Assembly (NCBI GenBank): GCA_039555135.1
Contig: CP114179.1
Span: 2,232,001 to 2,296,000 of the forward strand
Length of the DNA stretch: 64,000 bases
Direction: 5' to 3'
Source of the DNA: Phycisphaeraceae bacterium D3-23
Lineage (GTDB): Bacteria; Planctomycetota; Phycisphaerae; Phycisphaerales; Phycisphaeraceae
Shown here: positions 41,552-49,139 of the stretch, one piece after another
How the letters are laid out: every line of letters begins with the position of its first letter
How positions within the stretch are numbered: the first letter of the stretch is position 1
The notes under the pieces: model-generated
Databases searched by the model: none
Told to the model about the DNA's origin: nothing
The model's input: only the letters and a program-made list of their open reading frames with translations
Made by a program: the position numbers and the translations under genes

Positions 41552-42034
41552 ATGAAACAGCTCACTGTGCTTTACGATCCGACGTGTGGGTTATGTGTGC
41601 GTTGCCGGCAGTGGCTGGCGAAGCAGCCCGCGTTGATCCCACTGCGGTTTGTGCCCCAGGGCTCGCGGCGGCAGGCAACGCTGTTCCCGGGGTTCGAGAC
41701 GAAGACCGATGAGCAGGGTCGGCCTGAGGAGTTGGTTGTCATCGACGATTCGGGCCAGGTGTACCGCAACGACAAGGCGTGGGTGATGTGTTTCTACGCA
41801 TTGCGTGAGTACCGTGCGCTCTCGATGCGGCTGGCGAGGCCGGGTATGGCCGGGCTCGCGCGGCGGGCTTACCACCTGATCGCGGTTAACCGGCGGGCGC
41901 TGTCGTGGCTGATCGGCGGCGGCGAGGACGAGGTGGTCGAGCGTTTGCAGCGGGCGATCGATCCGCCGCGCTGCAACAACGCGTTGGACGCGCTACGTAC
42001 TGCGAAAGAAGCGGCGGCGAAGCGGTATGACTAA
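41552..42034 (+). CDS. DCC-family thiol-disulfide oxidoreductase-like protein (DUF393)
   Basis: 160 residues. The N-terminus LTVLYDPTCGLCVRCRQWL carries the thioredoxin-like CXXC of the DCC family, named after its DXXCXXC motif. It continues with ELVVIDDSGQVYRNDKAWVMCFYAL. No signal peptide is seen, so it is cytoplasmic. A strong GAAGGAG precedes the ATG. Family members are uncharacterised; a redox partner for the desaturase in the same operon is a reasonable guess but unproven. Confidence 0.82.
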   Translation: MKQLTVLYDPTCGLCVRCRQWLAKQPALIPLRFVPQGSRRQATLFPGFETKTDEQGRPEELVVIDDSGQVYRNDKAWVMCFYALREYRALSMRLARPGMAGLARRAYHLIAVNRRALSWLIGGGEDEVVERLQRAIDPPRCNNALDALRTAKEAAAKRYD

Positions 42035-42049
42035 TCACTGGAGCGCACG

Positions 42050-43180
42050 ATGCCCGCTGGATGCCACAACCCGCTGTTCCCCCCCGCGCCCGATGGGGCC
42101 GAGCGTTTGCCGCGATGCCTGGGCTGCGGGTATCGGCTCGATGGGCTGAGCCATCCCGCCTGCCCCGAGTGCGGCCGGCGATATGACGCTGCCCGCCCGG
42201 AGACCTATTCCTTGCGTCGGCCGTTCGTGTGGCACCGCTACTGGTGGCCGGGCATGTTGTTTACGCTGGTCTCGGGCCTGGTGTGGGCGGTGTTTTTCTA
42301 CGGCATCGGGGAGCTGGGCTGGGGGCTGTTCATCGGGCTGCCGTTTATGCTCGGGACGTTGATGGGCTACGGCGGCCGATTCAACGGCTGGATGGGCCTT
42401 CTGCTGGGCCCGGTGTGTCTGATGCTCTGTGTCGCGATGCTTGTGGCGCTATTGATGGTGGGCGGGCTCGCGGGGATGTTCTGTGGCGCGTTCCTGCTGC
42501 TGTTCCTGATCCCGATCGGGATCGGCGGGCTGTTCTTTGGGATTTTTGCAGCGCGGGCGCTCGCGGCGATTCTGAAGCAGACGGCCTTCAGCCAGCGCGA
42601 GTACCTCCCGTTGCTGCTGGTGATCTTCCTGCTGCCGGGTTTGGCGCACCTCGCGCAGGTGCTGTTTGCACCTCCTGTACAGGTCGAGACGATCCAGACG
42701 ACGCAGAGGGTGGCGGCGCGTCCGATGTCGGCATGGGATGCGTGGATGTTTTACGAAGAGGTCGATCACCAGCCGCCGTGGCTGCTGCGGATGGGGCTGC
42801 CGACACCGAGCCATGTCGAGGGGCGCATCGTCACGGTGGGCGACCGGGAAGTGTGTGTCTACACCGGCGACGCCCGGCTGGTGAAGCGGGGGACGTCTGT
42901 CGAGCCCGGCCGGCTGCTCGCGTTTGATGTAGTGGGACAGCACTCCTTCGAGGACAACTCGATCCGACTGATCGACGGCAGTTTCCGATTTACGCCGGCC
43001 GGACCCGAAGCGACGGACGTGACACTTTCGACGCGGTATGAGCCGTTGTTGAGGCCGCGCGCCCTTTGGCGTCCGATCGAACACGCCGTGACGCGCCAGC
43101 TTCACGGGCACGTACTCGAAGGGATGCGTCTTGAGATCGAACGACGACGGTACGCCGACAACACCGGGGGGCCACGATGA
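42050..43180 (+). CDS. Zinc-ribbon, multi-helix membrane protein with SRPBCC-like C-terminal region
   Basis: 376 residues in three parts. Residues 20-50 form a zinc ribbon, CLGCGYRLDGLSHPACPECG, of a type recurring in this window (60411 gene). Then come at least four transmembrane helices (about residues 65-205). The C-terminal 150 residues form a beta-rich domain (HVEGRIVTVGDREVCVYTGDARLVKRG ... DVTLSTRYEPLLRPRALWRPIEHAVTRQLHGHVLEGMR) with the look of a polyketide-cyclase/SRPBCC lipid-binding fold. It overlaps the next SRPBCC gene by 4 bp. The function is unknown; a membrane-bound lipid handler is inferred. Confidence 0.65.
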   Translation: MPAGCHNPLFPPAPDGAERLPRCLGCGYRLDGLSHPACPECGRRYDAARPETYSLRRPFVWHRYWWPGMLFTLVSGLVWAVFFYGIGELGWGLFIGLPFMLGTLMGYGGRFNGWMGLLLGPVCLMLCVAMLVALLMVGGLAGMFCGAFLLLFLIPIGIGGLFFGIFAARALAAILKQTAFSQREYLPLLLVIFLLPGLAHLAQVLFAPPVQVETIQTTQRVAARPMSAWDAWMFYEEVDHQPPWLLRMGLPTPSHVEGRIVTVGDREVCVYTGDARLVKRGTSVEPGRLLAFDVVGQHSFEDNSIRLIDGSFRFTPAGPEATDVTLSTRYEPLLRPRALWRPIEHAVTRQLHGHVLEGMRLEIERRRYADNTGGPR

Positions 43181-43737
43181 CACGGGTGTGCCTGACGAGC
43201 AGGGGGTGCGTGAAGGCCGAGGTGGCGGTGAAGCTTGCTGCGCCTGCGGAGGCGGTGTGGCGAGAGATGTCGCGGTTCCAGCAGTTCATCGCGGCCGACC
43301 CGTACCACACGCGCATCACCGACACGGCGGGCCGACGGTTCGACGCACTCCCGCCACGCGGGACGCGGCTGCGGATCGGGCACGGCGTGGGGTGGACCTG
43401 GTTCGAGCGCGTCGGCACGATGTTGTATGTCCGAGACGGCAAGGGCTTCGCGTTCTCCGACCTGTCGGGCCGGGGCCGGGCCGTCGGCTTCCCGCATGTC
43501 TATCACTACACGCTCGAACCCCGTGACGGGCGAGGCTGTGTGCTCCGGCTGCGGGTACGCGGCCGATGGTCGGCGCGGTGGCTGCCGCGCGGCCTGGTGA
43601 TGGTCTGGCTGTACTGGGTGATGTTTCAGGCCGGCTGGCTGATGCGGGCCCGGCTGGTGTTCGCGCTGCATCGCGAACGCCGCACGCAACGCTCGGCGGG
43701 GAGACGCCCCGCCCACGCACAAGGAGAATCGCGATGA
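43177..43737 (+). CDS. SRPBCC-family (START/Bet v 1-like) protein
   Basis: 186 residues. The opening VKAEVAVKLAAPAEAVWREMSRFQQFIAADPYHTRI is typical of SRPBCC proteins, which form a hydrophobic pocket. A hydrophobic segment near residues 130-150 (LVMVWLYWVMFQAGWLM) could associate with the membrane, and the tail is basic. Both ends overlap neighbours by 4 bp (ATGA), so translation is coupled to the preceding zinc-ribbon protein and the desaturase. The ligand is unknown. Confidence 0.65.
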   Translation: MTRVCLTSRGCVKAEVAVKLAAPAEAVWREMSRFQQFIAADPYHTRITDTAGRRFDALPPRGTRLRIGHGVGWTWFERVGTMLYVRDGKGFAFSDLSGRGRAVGFPHVYHYTLEPRDGRGCVLRLRVRGRWSARWLPRGLVMVWLYWVMFQAGWLMRARLVFALHRERRTQRSAGRRPAHAQGESR

Positions 43738-44552
43738 CTGCACGCGACCCCGCACTACGACGGATCGAATGGCACGACCTGCTGCCGATGACATGGGGGC
43801 AAGTGCTCAATGAGTTGACGCTGTCGCTGCCCTGGCTGTTGGCTTCGCTCGGGTGTTACTACGCGGGTGGGTGGTGGGTCTTGTTCGGGATGCTGTGTTC
43901 GTTCTTCTTTTTCCTCACGGGGTTGCGCCAGTCGCACGGTTGTCAGCACTACCAGTTGCCGATCGCGCGGCGGTGGCAGGACGTGATGCTCGCGGCGCTG
44001 AGTGTACTGATGCTGTCGTCGATGCATGCGGTGCAGGCGACGCACCTGAACCACCACCGGCACACGCTGGACGAGCACGACTTCGAGGGCTCGGTCGCGC
44101 GGCAGCCGATGTGGCGGGCGCTGTTGACCGGCCCGCTGTTCCCGATCCGTTTGCATGGGCACGCATGGCGGCTCGCGCGGCCGAGTAAACGCAGGTGGAT
44201 CGCCTTGGAAATGCTCGCGGTGTTCGGCTTGGTTGCGTTGTTGCCTGTCCTGCCCGCCGCGCTGCGTTGGCACGTGCTGGCGATGTTGGTCGGCGAGTGT
44301 TTTGTCGGGTTTTTCGCGGTGTGGACCGTGCATCACGATTGCGATGCGCACACGCCCTACCGGACGCAGCGCGGGCGTTGGATCAATCGGCTGTTTTACA
44401 ACATGTTCCTGCACACCGAGCACCACCTGTTCCCCGCCGTGCCGACGTGCAAGCTGCACCTGCTTGCGCAGCGGATCGATGTGGCCGAGCGGCGCTACCG
44501 CACGTTGCAGGTGCTGCCAAGCATGGCTCATACACGGAAGGAAGCGGGATGA
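43734..44552 (+). CDS. Membrane fatty-acid desaturase family protein
   Basis: ATG 43734 has AAGGAG 7 bp upstream and gives 272 residues. Histidine clusters of the integral-membrane di-iron desaturase/hydroxylase superfamily are present: HGCQH, HLNHHRH, HHDCDAH and the C-terminal HTEHHLFP. Four or so transmembrane helices separate them. The family includes acyl-lipid desaturases and carotenoid ketolases. The final box NMFLHTEHHLFPAVP favours an acyl or carotenoid substrate, which cannot be decided here. It is the likely catalytic core of the operon. Confidence 0.85.
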   Translation: MTARDPALRRIEWHDLLPMTWGQVLNELTLSLPWLLASLGCYYAGGWWVLFGMLCSFFFFLTGLRQSHGCQHYQLPIARRWQDVMLAALSVLMLSSMHAVQATHLNHHRHTLDEHDFEGSVARQPMWRALLTGPLFPIRLHGHAWRLARPSKRRWIALEMLAVFGLVALLPVLPAALRWHVLAMLVGECFVGFFAVWTVHHDCDAHTPYRTQRGRWINRLFYNMFLHTEHHLFPAVPTCKLHLLAQRIDVAERRYRTLQVLPSMAHTRKEAG

Positions 44553-45364
44553 ACTTCGCGAAGCCGACAGACATGGTGTTGCGTGGCCGGTTGGCCGACA
44601 CGGTGCTACTGACGTATCGCACCCCGGCGGATTCGGTGCGTGAGATGCTGCCCGACGGGCTGGAACTGGTGCAGCGTGGCCCCTGGGCATTTTGGAGCGT
44701 GGTGTGCTGCCGGGTCGAACAGATGCGGCCAATCGGTGTGCCTGCAGCGCTGGGAGTCGGCCTTCATCATGTCGCTTACCGGCTGCGGGTGCAGGCGATG
44801 ACTGCGTCGGCGGAGGTAATCGACGGGCTTTACTTCACGCACAGCGATGCGGATGCGCCGCTACCGCCGCTGTTCGGCGCGGTGGGTAACCGCCTGACGG
44901 ACCTGCGGCTGCACCGCGCCGAGATCGCAATGAACTGCGGCGATGATGCCATGTGCGTCACGGTCGATCCGGCGGCGAGTGAGGCGGGTTACGGCTTACG
45001 CCTCGATCTTGCACACGCGCCGGCCGCGCGCCTGGAAGGCTCGTGTTTCCCGACGGTCGAGGATGCGCGTTCGTTTGGCCGATACCCACGTGCCGCGCTG
45101 TCTGTACATCCGAGCAAGGGCGACCCAGAGCGCAGGACGCTGCATGTCATGCGGGTCGAGCGTGTGGATTCATCGTGGTGCGAGACGCCGGTCGCGGTGC
45201 GCGATGCCCGGCTGGGCTATCTCGATGCGATCGGGCAGGGCGGCCAGGCCGAGTTGGAATGGGCGGTCCGGCTGCGGCCGATGGAGTACCGCTGGGTGCT
45301 GGGCGAGCGGCACGCGCTGTTGGATCGCTGCGACACGGCACGGCGGTGGACGGGAGTGGCGTAG
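44549..45364 (+). CDS. DUF2071 (YqjF-like) family protein
   Basis: 271 residues starting at an ATGA overlap with the desaturase, after GGAAGGAAG. The sequence (LLTYRTPADSVREMLPDGLELVQRGPWAFWSVVCCRVEQMRPIG ... HHVAYRLRV) matches DUF2071/YqjF, whose fold resembles acetoacetate decarboxylase. The function of the family is unknown. It often accompanies DCC and SRPBCC genes, consistent with this operon. Confidence 0.78.
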   Translation: MNFAKPTDMVLRGRLADTVLLTYRTPADSVREMLPDGLELVQRGPWAFWSVVCCRVEQMRPIGVPAALGVGLHHVAYRLRVQAMTASAEVIDGLYFTHSDADAPLPPLFGAVGNRLTDLRLHRAEIAMNCGDDAMCVTVDPAASEAGYGLRLDLAHAPAARLEGSCFPTVEDARSFGRYPRAALSVHPSKGDPERRTLHVMRVERVDSSWCETPVAVRDARLGYLDAIGQGGQAELEWAVRLRPMEYRWVLGERHALLDRCDTARRWTGVA

Positions 45365-45391
45365 CTGCGGAACAGAAAGGGGCGACAGGTG

Positions 45392-45574
45392 ATGGCGGTC
45401 TTCTATGGCGCGGGTTTCATCTTGGCGGTGGTCGTCAGCGGCGGGGTCGGCCTCGCGGCGAGCTACGCGACGGTCTCGCGGTCGGGCGGCTTGTGGTCGC
45501 TGGCGTGTGTGCCGATTTCGCTGGTTGTGTTTTTGTGGCTGGTGCTTTGTGTGCCGTGGTGGCGGTATCTTTAG
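45392..45574 (+). CDS. Very small membrane protein
   Basis: 60 residues with two hydrophobic helices (FYGAGFILAVVVSGGVGLAASYA and LACVPISLVVFLWLVLCVPWW). It lies 27 bp after DUF2071 in the same direction and closes the run. ATG 45392 is preferred to GTG 45389. The gene is short and without family support; its position and two clean helices make it plausible. Confidence 0.5.
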   Translation: MAVFYGAGFILAVVVSGGVGLAASYATVSRSGGLWSLACVPISLVVFLWLVLCVPWWRYL

Positions 45575-45635
45575 CGCAGTTGATGCGGCGGCATCGTCAC
45601 GGCTGACAGCATTGTTGATTTGAGAATGCTCCCTG

Positions 45636-45649
45636 CCCGCTGAAGCGGG
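45636..45649. repeat. Small hairpin between convergent operons
   Basis: CCCGCT-GA-AGCGGG, a perfect 6-bp stem, just before the coaB stop and after the plus-strand operon. It resembles the hairpin at 4391-4406. It may help termination in both directions, but there is no T-tract. Confidence 0.45.
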
Positions 45650-45651
45650 GG

Positions 45652-46299
45652 CTACACGTTCGCGCGGGGCTGGCTTCGTACGGCGTCGATCTGGTCGATG
45701 AGCCAGCCAGCGAGATGTTGCTTGAGCATTTTGCCCGGGGCGTCGCGTTGGCCGTTGGCGAAGAAGAGGATGGGCTCGATATCGACGGCGTCCATCGTCG
45801 CGAGGGGGTTGGCGAGGATGGCGTCGACTTTTTTGCGTTGCATCTTCTCGACGGCGCGGGTTTCGAGCACGGCGGGCTCTTCGAGGGCGAAGGCGATAAT
45901 GGTCTGGTCGTCGCGTTTGGTTTTCGCACAGCCCGCGACGAGGTCGGGGGTGGGTTCGAGCTCGATCTTGAGCCCGTCGCTGCGCGGGGTCTTGCCGTCG
46001 ATGACATGTGTCGGCCGATAGTCGGCGACGGCGGCTGCCTTGATGAGCGTATCGGCGTTGGGGAAGTGCTCGGCCAGGAGCGACTCAAGCTCGGCGGTCG
46101 TGTTGAACCGGACGACACGCGCGACGTCTTCGACGCTGGGCGGCATCAGGACCGGCCCCAGCAGCAGGGTTACATCGTGGCCCGCCTCGGCCGCGGCGCG
46201 CGCGAGTGCGAACCCCATCTGCCCGCTGGAGCGGTTGGAGATGAAACGGACATCGTCGATGGGTTCGCGGGTCGGCCCCGCGGTGATCAGTACGCGCAT
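45652..46299 (-). CDS. coaB: Stand-alone phosphopantothenate-cysteine ligase domain (CoaB-like)
   Basis: ATG 46299 gives 215 residues: [49 protein letters not shown], then [11 protein letters not shown] and VDAILANPL. These are the DFP/CoaB signatures of the coenzyme A pathway enzyme that couples cysteine to 4'-phosphopantothenate. In most bacteria this domain is fused behind the flavin-dependent decarboxylase CoaC. Here no CoaC domain is attached or adjacent, so the decarboxylase must be encoded elsewhere. It is 40 bp downstream of the M16 gene. Confidence 0.85.
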   Translation of the reverse strand: MRVLITAGPTREPIDDVRFISNRSSGQMGFALARAAAEAGHDVTLLLGPVLMPPSVEDVARVVRFNTTAELESLLAEHFPNADTLIKAAAVADYRPTHVIDGKTPRSDGLKIELEPTPDLVAGCAKTKRDDQTIIAFALEEPAVLETRAVEKMQRKKVDAILANPLATMDAVDIEPILFFANGQRDAPGKMLKQHLAGWLIDQIDAVRSQPRANV

Positions 46300-46339
46300 G
46301 GGTGGTAGGCAAGGTTTGTTTGTCGATCGACGCGGCATT

Positions 46340-47569
46340 CTAGTTTACCGTCAGGGCTTGGGCTCCGATCGTCGCGAACGTCATCGGGCCCGGCGGGTTG
46401 TCCTTGAGGAAGGCGTTGACGGCGTCGAGGGTGACGGCGTCGACCTGATCGGCGAGGTCGCTGAGGGTGCGGGCCTTGCCGCGGACGTAGAGGTCGGCGG
46501 CGATCGCGGAGGCGCGTGAGCTGGTGGATTCGCCCTGCATCACGAGGCGCGATTTCATGCCGACGCGGGCACGCTCGAGCTCGTCGTGCGTGACGCCGTC
46601 GGCGAGTTTGTGGATCTCGGCGAGCATAACGTCGAGGGTTTCCTGGGCGCGTGGGGTGGTGGTGCCCGCGTAGCCGAGGATCGCGCCGCGGTCTTTCATG
46701 CCGGCGTAGCTGGCGTAGACGGAGTAGCACAGCCCGCGCTTCTCGCGGACCTCGCTGAAGAGCCGGCTGGCGGTGCCGGCGCTCAGGACAGCGTTGCCCA
46801 TGCGCTGCAGGATCGACCGCTCGTCGGGGTCGGGCAGCGCATCGTAGGCCAGCGCGATGTGGACCTGCTCGGTGTCGTCGTTCTGGTGGCGCGAGCCGCG
46901 CGTCGGCTGGGCGGTGGCCTGGATGTCTTCGCATGAACCCGCCCAGTCGGCGGTGAGTTCGCCGACGCGCCGGACGAGCGCGTCCCAGTCGATACTGCCC
47001 GCGACGGCGAGGATCGATCCGCCGGGCTTGATGGTGTCTTGCCAAAAGGCGCGGAGCTGATCGAGGGTGAGTTGTTCGAGGTGTTCGCGCTGGCCGACGC
47101 TTGGCCGGCCCAGCGGCTCGGGGAAGTGCCGGCCGCGCAGGTCGATCATGACTTTACTTTGCGGTTCGTCTTCAAGCGCGTCGATTTCCTGGAGGCAGAG
47201 GTCGCGTGCGGGTTCGAGTTCGGCGGGGTCGAGGTTGGGCTTCAGGGCCTGGTTCAGCAGGAGGGGGAGCGCATCGTGGAGCTGGTCGCCGACGAGGACC
47301 GCGCCGATGCGGAGGTGCCGGTTGCCGTTGCTGATCGATCGGTGAACGCCGAGGTCGTCAAGCGCATCGCTGTGCTGGCGGGAGGTGAGCCCGTCTGCGC
47401 CACGGCCCATGACTTCGGCCAGGAGTGGCGCAACGCCGAGCTGGTCGGCTCGCTGGCAGGCGTTGCCCGCAGGCGTGAGGAAGGTGATCGCGGCAGACTG
47501 GACGCCGGGCATGGGCTCGGCGAGGAGCTCAAGTCCGGAGGGGAAGGTGTGTTGCAGGATGTCTGGCAT
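46340..47569 (-). CDS. M16-family peptidase homologue lacking the zinc-binding motif
   Basis: ATG 47569 ([16 protein letters not shown]) gives 409 residues. The overall fold signals are those of M16B (pitrilysin/processing-peptidase) proteins: [28 protein letters not shown], the C-half [21 protein letters not shown] and [24 protein letters not shown]. At the place of the zinc motif HXXEH the sequence is [14 protein letters not shown], so all three key residues are replaced. Such inactive M16 subunits normally pair with an active partner; none is adjacent. Activity as a peptidase is therefore unlikely. Confidence 0.82.
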   Translation of the reverse strand: MPDILQHTFPSGLELLAEPMPGVQSAAITFLTPAGNACQRADQLGVAPLLAEVMGRGADGLTSRQHSDALDDLGVHRSISNGNRHLRIGAVLVGDQLHDALPLLLNQALKPNLDPAELEPARDLCLQEIDALEDEPQSKVMIDLRGRHFPEPLGRPSVGQREHLEQLTLDQLRAFWQDTIKPGGSILAVAGSIDWDALVRRVGELTADWAGSCEDIQATAQPTRGSRHQNDDTEQVHIALAYDALPDPDERSILQRMGNAVLSAGTASRLFSEVREKRGLCYSVYASYAGMKDRGAILGYAGTTTPRAQETLDVMLAEIHKLADGVTHDELERARVGMKSRLVMQGESTSSRASAIAADLYVRGKARTLSDLADQVDAVTLDAVNAFLKDNPPGPMTFATIGAQALTVN

Positions 47570-47632
47570 AGGCCGGGGATTGTAGCGGCCCCGGTGCGCG
47601 TTGCGGTTGGCGCGGTGTGCGGGTGTGTGTAA

Positions 47633-47659
47633 AAGCCTACGGATGAAATCCGTGGGCTT
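47633..47659. terminator. Hairpin between the HPt gene and the M16 gene
   Basis: AAGCCTACGGAT-GAA-ATCCGTGGGCTT forms a 12-bp stem with one G-T pair. It lies between the HPt gene stop and the M16 start on the minus strand. It is similar to the AAGCCCACGG repeats near 60286. The role as terminator is likely but there is no long T-run. Confidence 0.5.
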
Positions 47660-47691
47660 AGTACATTCGTTCTTTAGGTGGGTCGCAAGCG

Positions 47692-48030
47692 CTATGCGAC
47701 GCGGGCGCGGTTGCACAGGTCGATCAGCTCGGCCGCGGCGCCCTGCAGGTCAGCGGCTTCACCGGCGACAGCTTGCTTGGATTCCGCTTCGAGACGTGCG
47801 GCGGCCTGGCCGATCGACGGGTAGCCGTACCCTCCAGATGAGCCCTTGAGCTGGTGCGCCAGGCGGTGCAGGGCATCGAGGTCCTGAGCGTCGAGCGACT
47901 GCTGGATCGCCGAGATACGTTGCCCGAGTTCGCCCGAGAAAAACGCGATGAGCTCGGCCATCTCCGGGTCGCCTGCGAATTCGCTGTGCAGTGGTGTGTT
48001 CGAAGCGTTAGTTGAATCGGCACCAGACAT
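47692..48030 (-). CDS. Stand-alone histidine phosphotransfer (HPt) domain protein
   Basis: ATG 48030 (MSGADSTNAS) gives 112 residues. The helix-bundle core has the phosphorylatable histidine in LHRLAHQLKGSSGGYGY (near H59), as in phosphorelay HPt proteins such as ArcB-type domains or YPD1. Nothing else is fused to it, and no histidine kinase or response regulator lies next to it. The sigma-54 regulator at 62482-63945 is a distant possible partner. Confidence 0.85.
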   Translation of the reverse strand: MSGADSTNASNTPLHSEFAGDPEMAELIAFFSGELGQRISAIQQSLDAQDLDALHRLAHQLKGSSGGYGYPSIGQAAARLEAESKQAVAGEAADLQGAAAELIDLCNRARVA

Positions 48031-48101
48031 CTTGGGCCCCTTTTGGGTAGGACCCCCCATGCTGATACATCGGCGATCGTGATGCCCTGCTTGAGCCTTG
48101 C

Positions 48102-48899
48102 TTAGTTGTCGCTGGAGGGCCGTGTGCGTTCGAGGGTCGGTCTGGGTTCGGGATCGGGCTCCTCAGGCGTGACATCTTCAACGCCCGGCAACTCGGTTTC
48201 TAGGGTCGGTTCGGGTGTCGTGGGTCCGTCGATGTCGTGGACCAGAGTCGGTTCGATCAGGGTCTCGACCGGGTCGGCGGATTCCGGGGCCTCGACGTGC
48301 GGGGTGATAACGCCGTTGGGTTGGCTGAGTTCGGCGGTGCCGGCGGACTGGACCCACTCGGCAGCGGGTGAGGCGTAGCTGGTTGTCGGCGTGACGCCCG
48401 GGGTGTAGGCGAGCGGAGCGCGGGCAGGGTCGGGCGCTTCTTCAAAGGCGTCAAGCGTGGTGCCGTTGAGCTGGTTGTAGAGTTCGAGGGTTTCGCGTTC
48501 GCTGAGTTGGGGCAGCACGCGGGCGCGGAACACGCCGGTCGTTGGGTTGTACCAGAAGCCGGCCTGCTCGGGCCCGGTCACGATCGGGTCGGGCGGGTGG
48601 ACGCCTTCATCGCCTGGGGGCGCGAGGTCGATCCATGGCTGGTCTTCGCCGACGAGGATGTTGGTCGGTAAGTCGCCGTGGAACCAGCCGGGCATGACCT
48701 GCACGACGACGGTCTCGCGGCCGGCGATGGCCGTGTCGATCGCGGCGTGGTGCTTGGTCTGTTTGTACAGCCGGTTGAGCGAATCGATGACGGTTGCCGT
48801 TTCCTGCTCACCCTTTTCCTCTTGACGGTTGAGGTACAGCACGCCCCCGATGACACCGAGGACCATGACAACAATCAGACTATCGATCACCAGCCGCAT
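48102..48899 (-). CDS. Single-pass membrane protein with Pro/Glu-rich tail, unknown function
   Basis: 265 residues. An N-terminal helix (LIVVMVLGVIGGVLYLN) is followed by a helix of about 40 residues and a small domain (FWYNPTTGVFRARVLPQLSERETLELYNQLNG). The C-terminal 110 residues are Pro/Glu/Thr-rich and likely disordered. The plan of N-terminal helix plus a TGVFRARV strand recalls pseudopilin-like proteins, but there is no prepilin cleavage motif. It lies 71 bp upstream of the HPt gene on the same strand. Confidence 0.65.
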   Translation of the reverse strand: MRLVIDSLIVVMVLGVIGGVLYLNRQEEKGEQETATVIDSLNRLYKQTKHHAAIDTAIAGRETVVVQVMPGWFHGDLPTNILVGEDQPWIDLAPPGDEGVHPPDPIVTGPEQAGFWYNPTTGVFRARVLPQLSERETLELYNQLNGTTLDAFEEAPDPARAPLAYTPGVTPTTSYASPAAEWVQSAGTAELSQPNGVITPHVEAPESADPVETLIEPTLVHDIDGPTTPEPTLETELPGVEDVTPEEPDPEPRPTLERTRPSSDN

Positions 48900-49077
48900 G
48901 CGTTTCCCTCCGAAGCTCTCCCTGGCGGTGAAGCCCTACACGATACATACCCACGCAGGGCCTCCTGGATAACCATCGAATGGATGGCGGAGCGAGGCCA
49001 ACGGCTGCGCACTAAAAGGGTAGGGTGGACATCGCGACGATCCGCACAACCGGCACGATGGTCGCAGAGCGCATGTA

Positions 49078-49102
49078 AAACCCTCGGCGTCGCCAAGGGT
49101 TT
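49078..49102 (-). terminator. Terminator downstream of the HtrA-like protease gene
   Basis: Read on the minus strand, AAACCCTTGGCG and CGCCGAGGGTTT pair around a minimal loop and end in TTTT. It lies about 40 bp after the protease stop codon. The remaining 240-bp gap up to the next gene holds nothing else that I recognise. Confidence 0.6.
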
Positions 49103-49139
49103 GGGGAGTGTGTCTTGTCTTGTTGCTGCGGGCGAGGCG

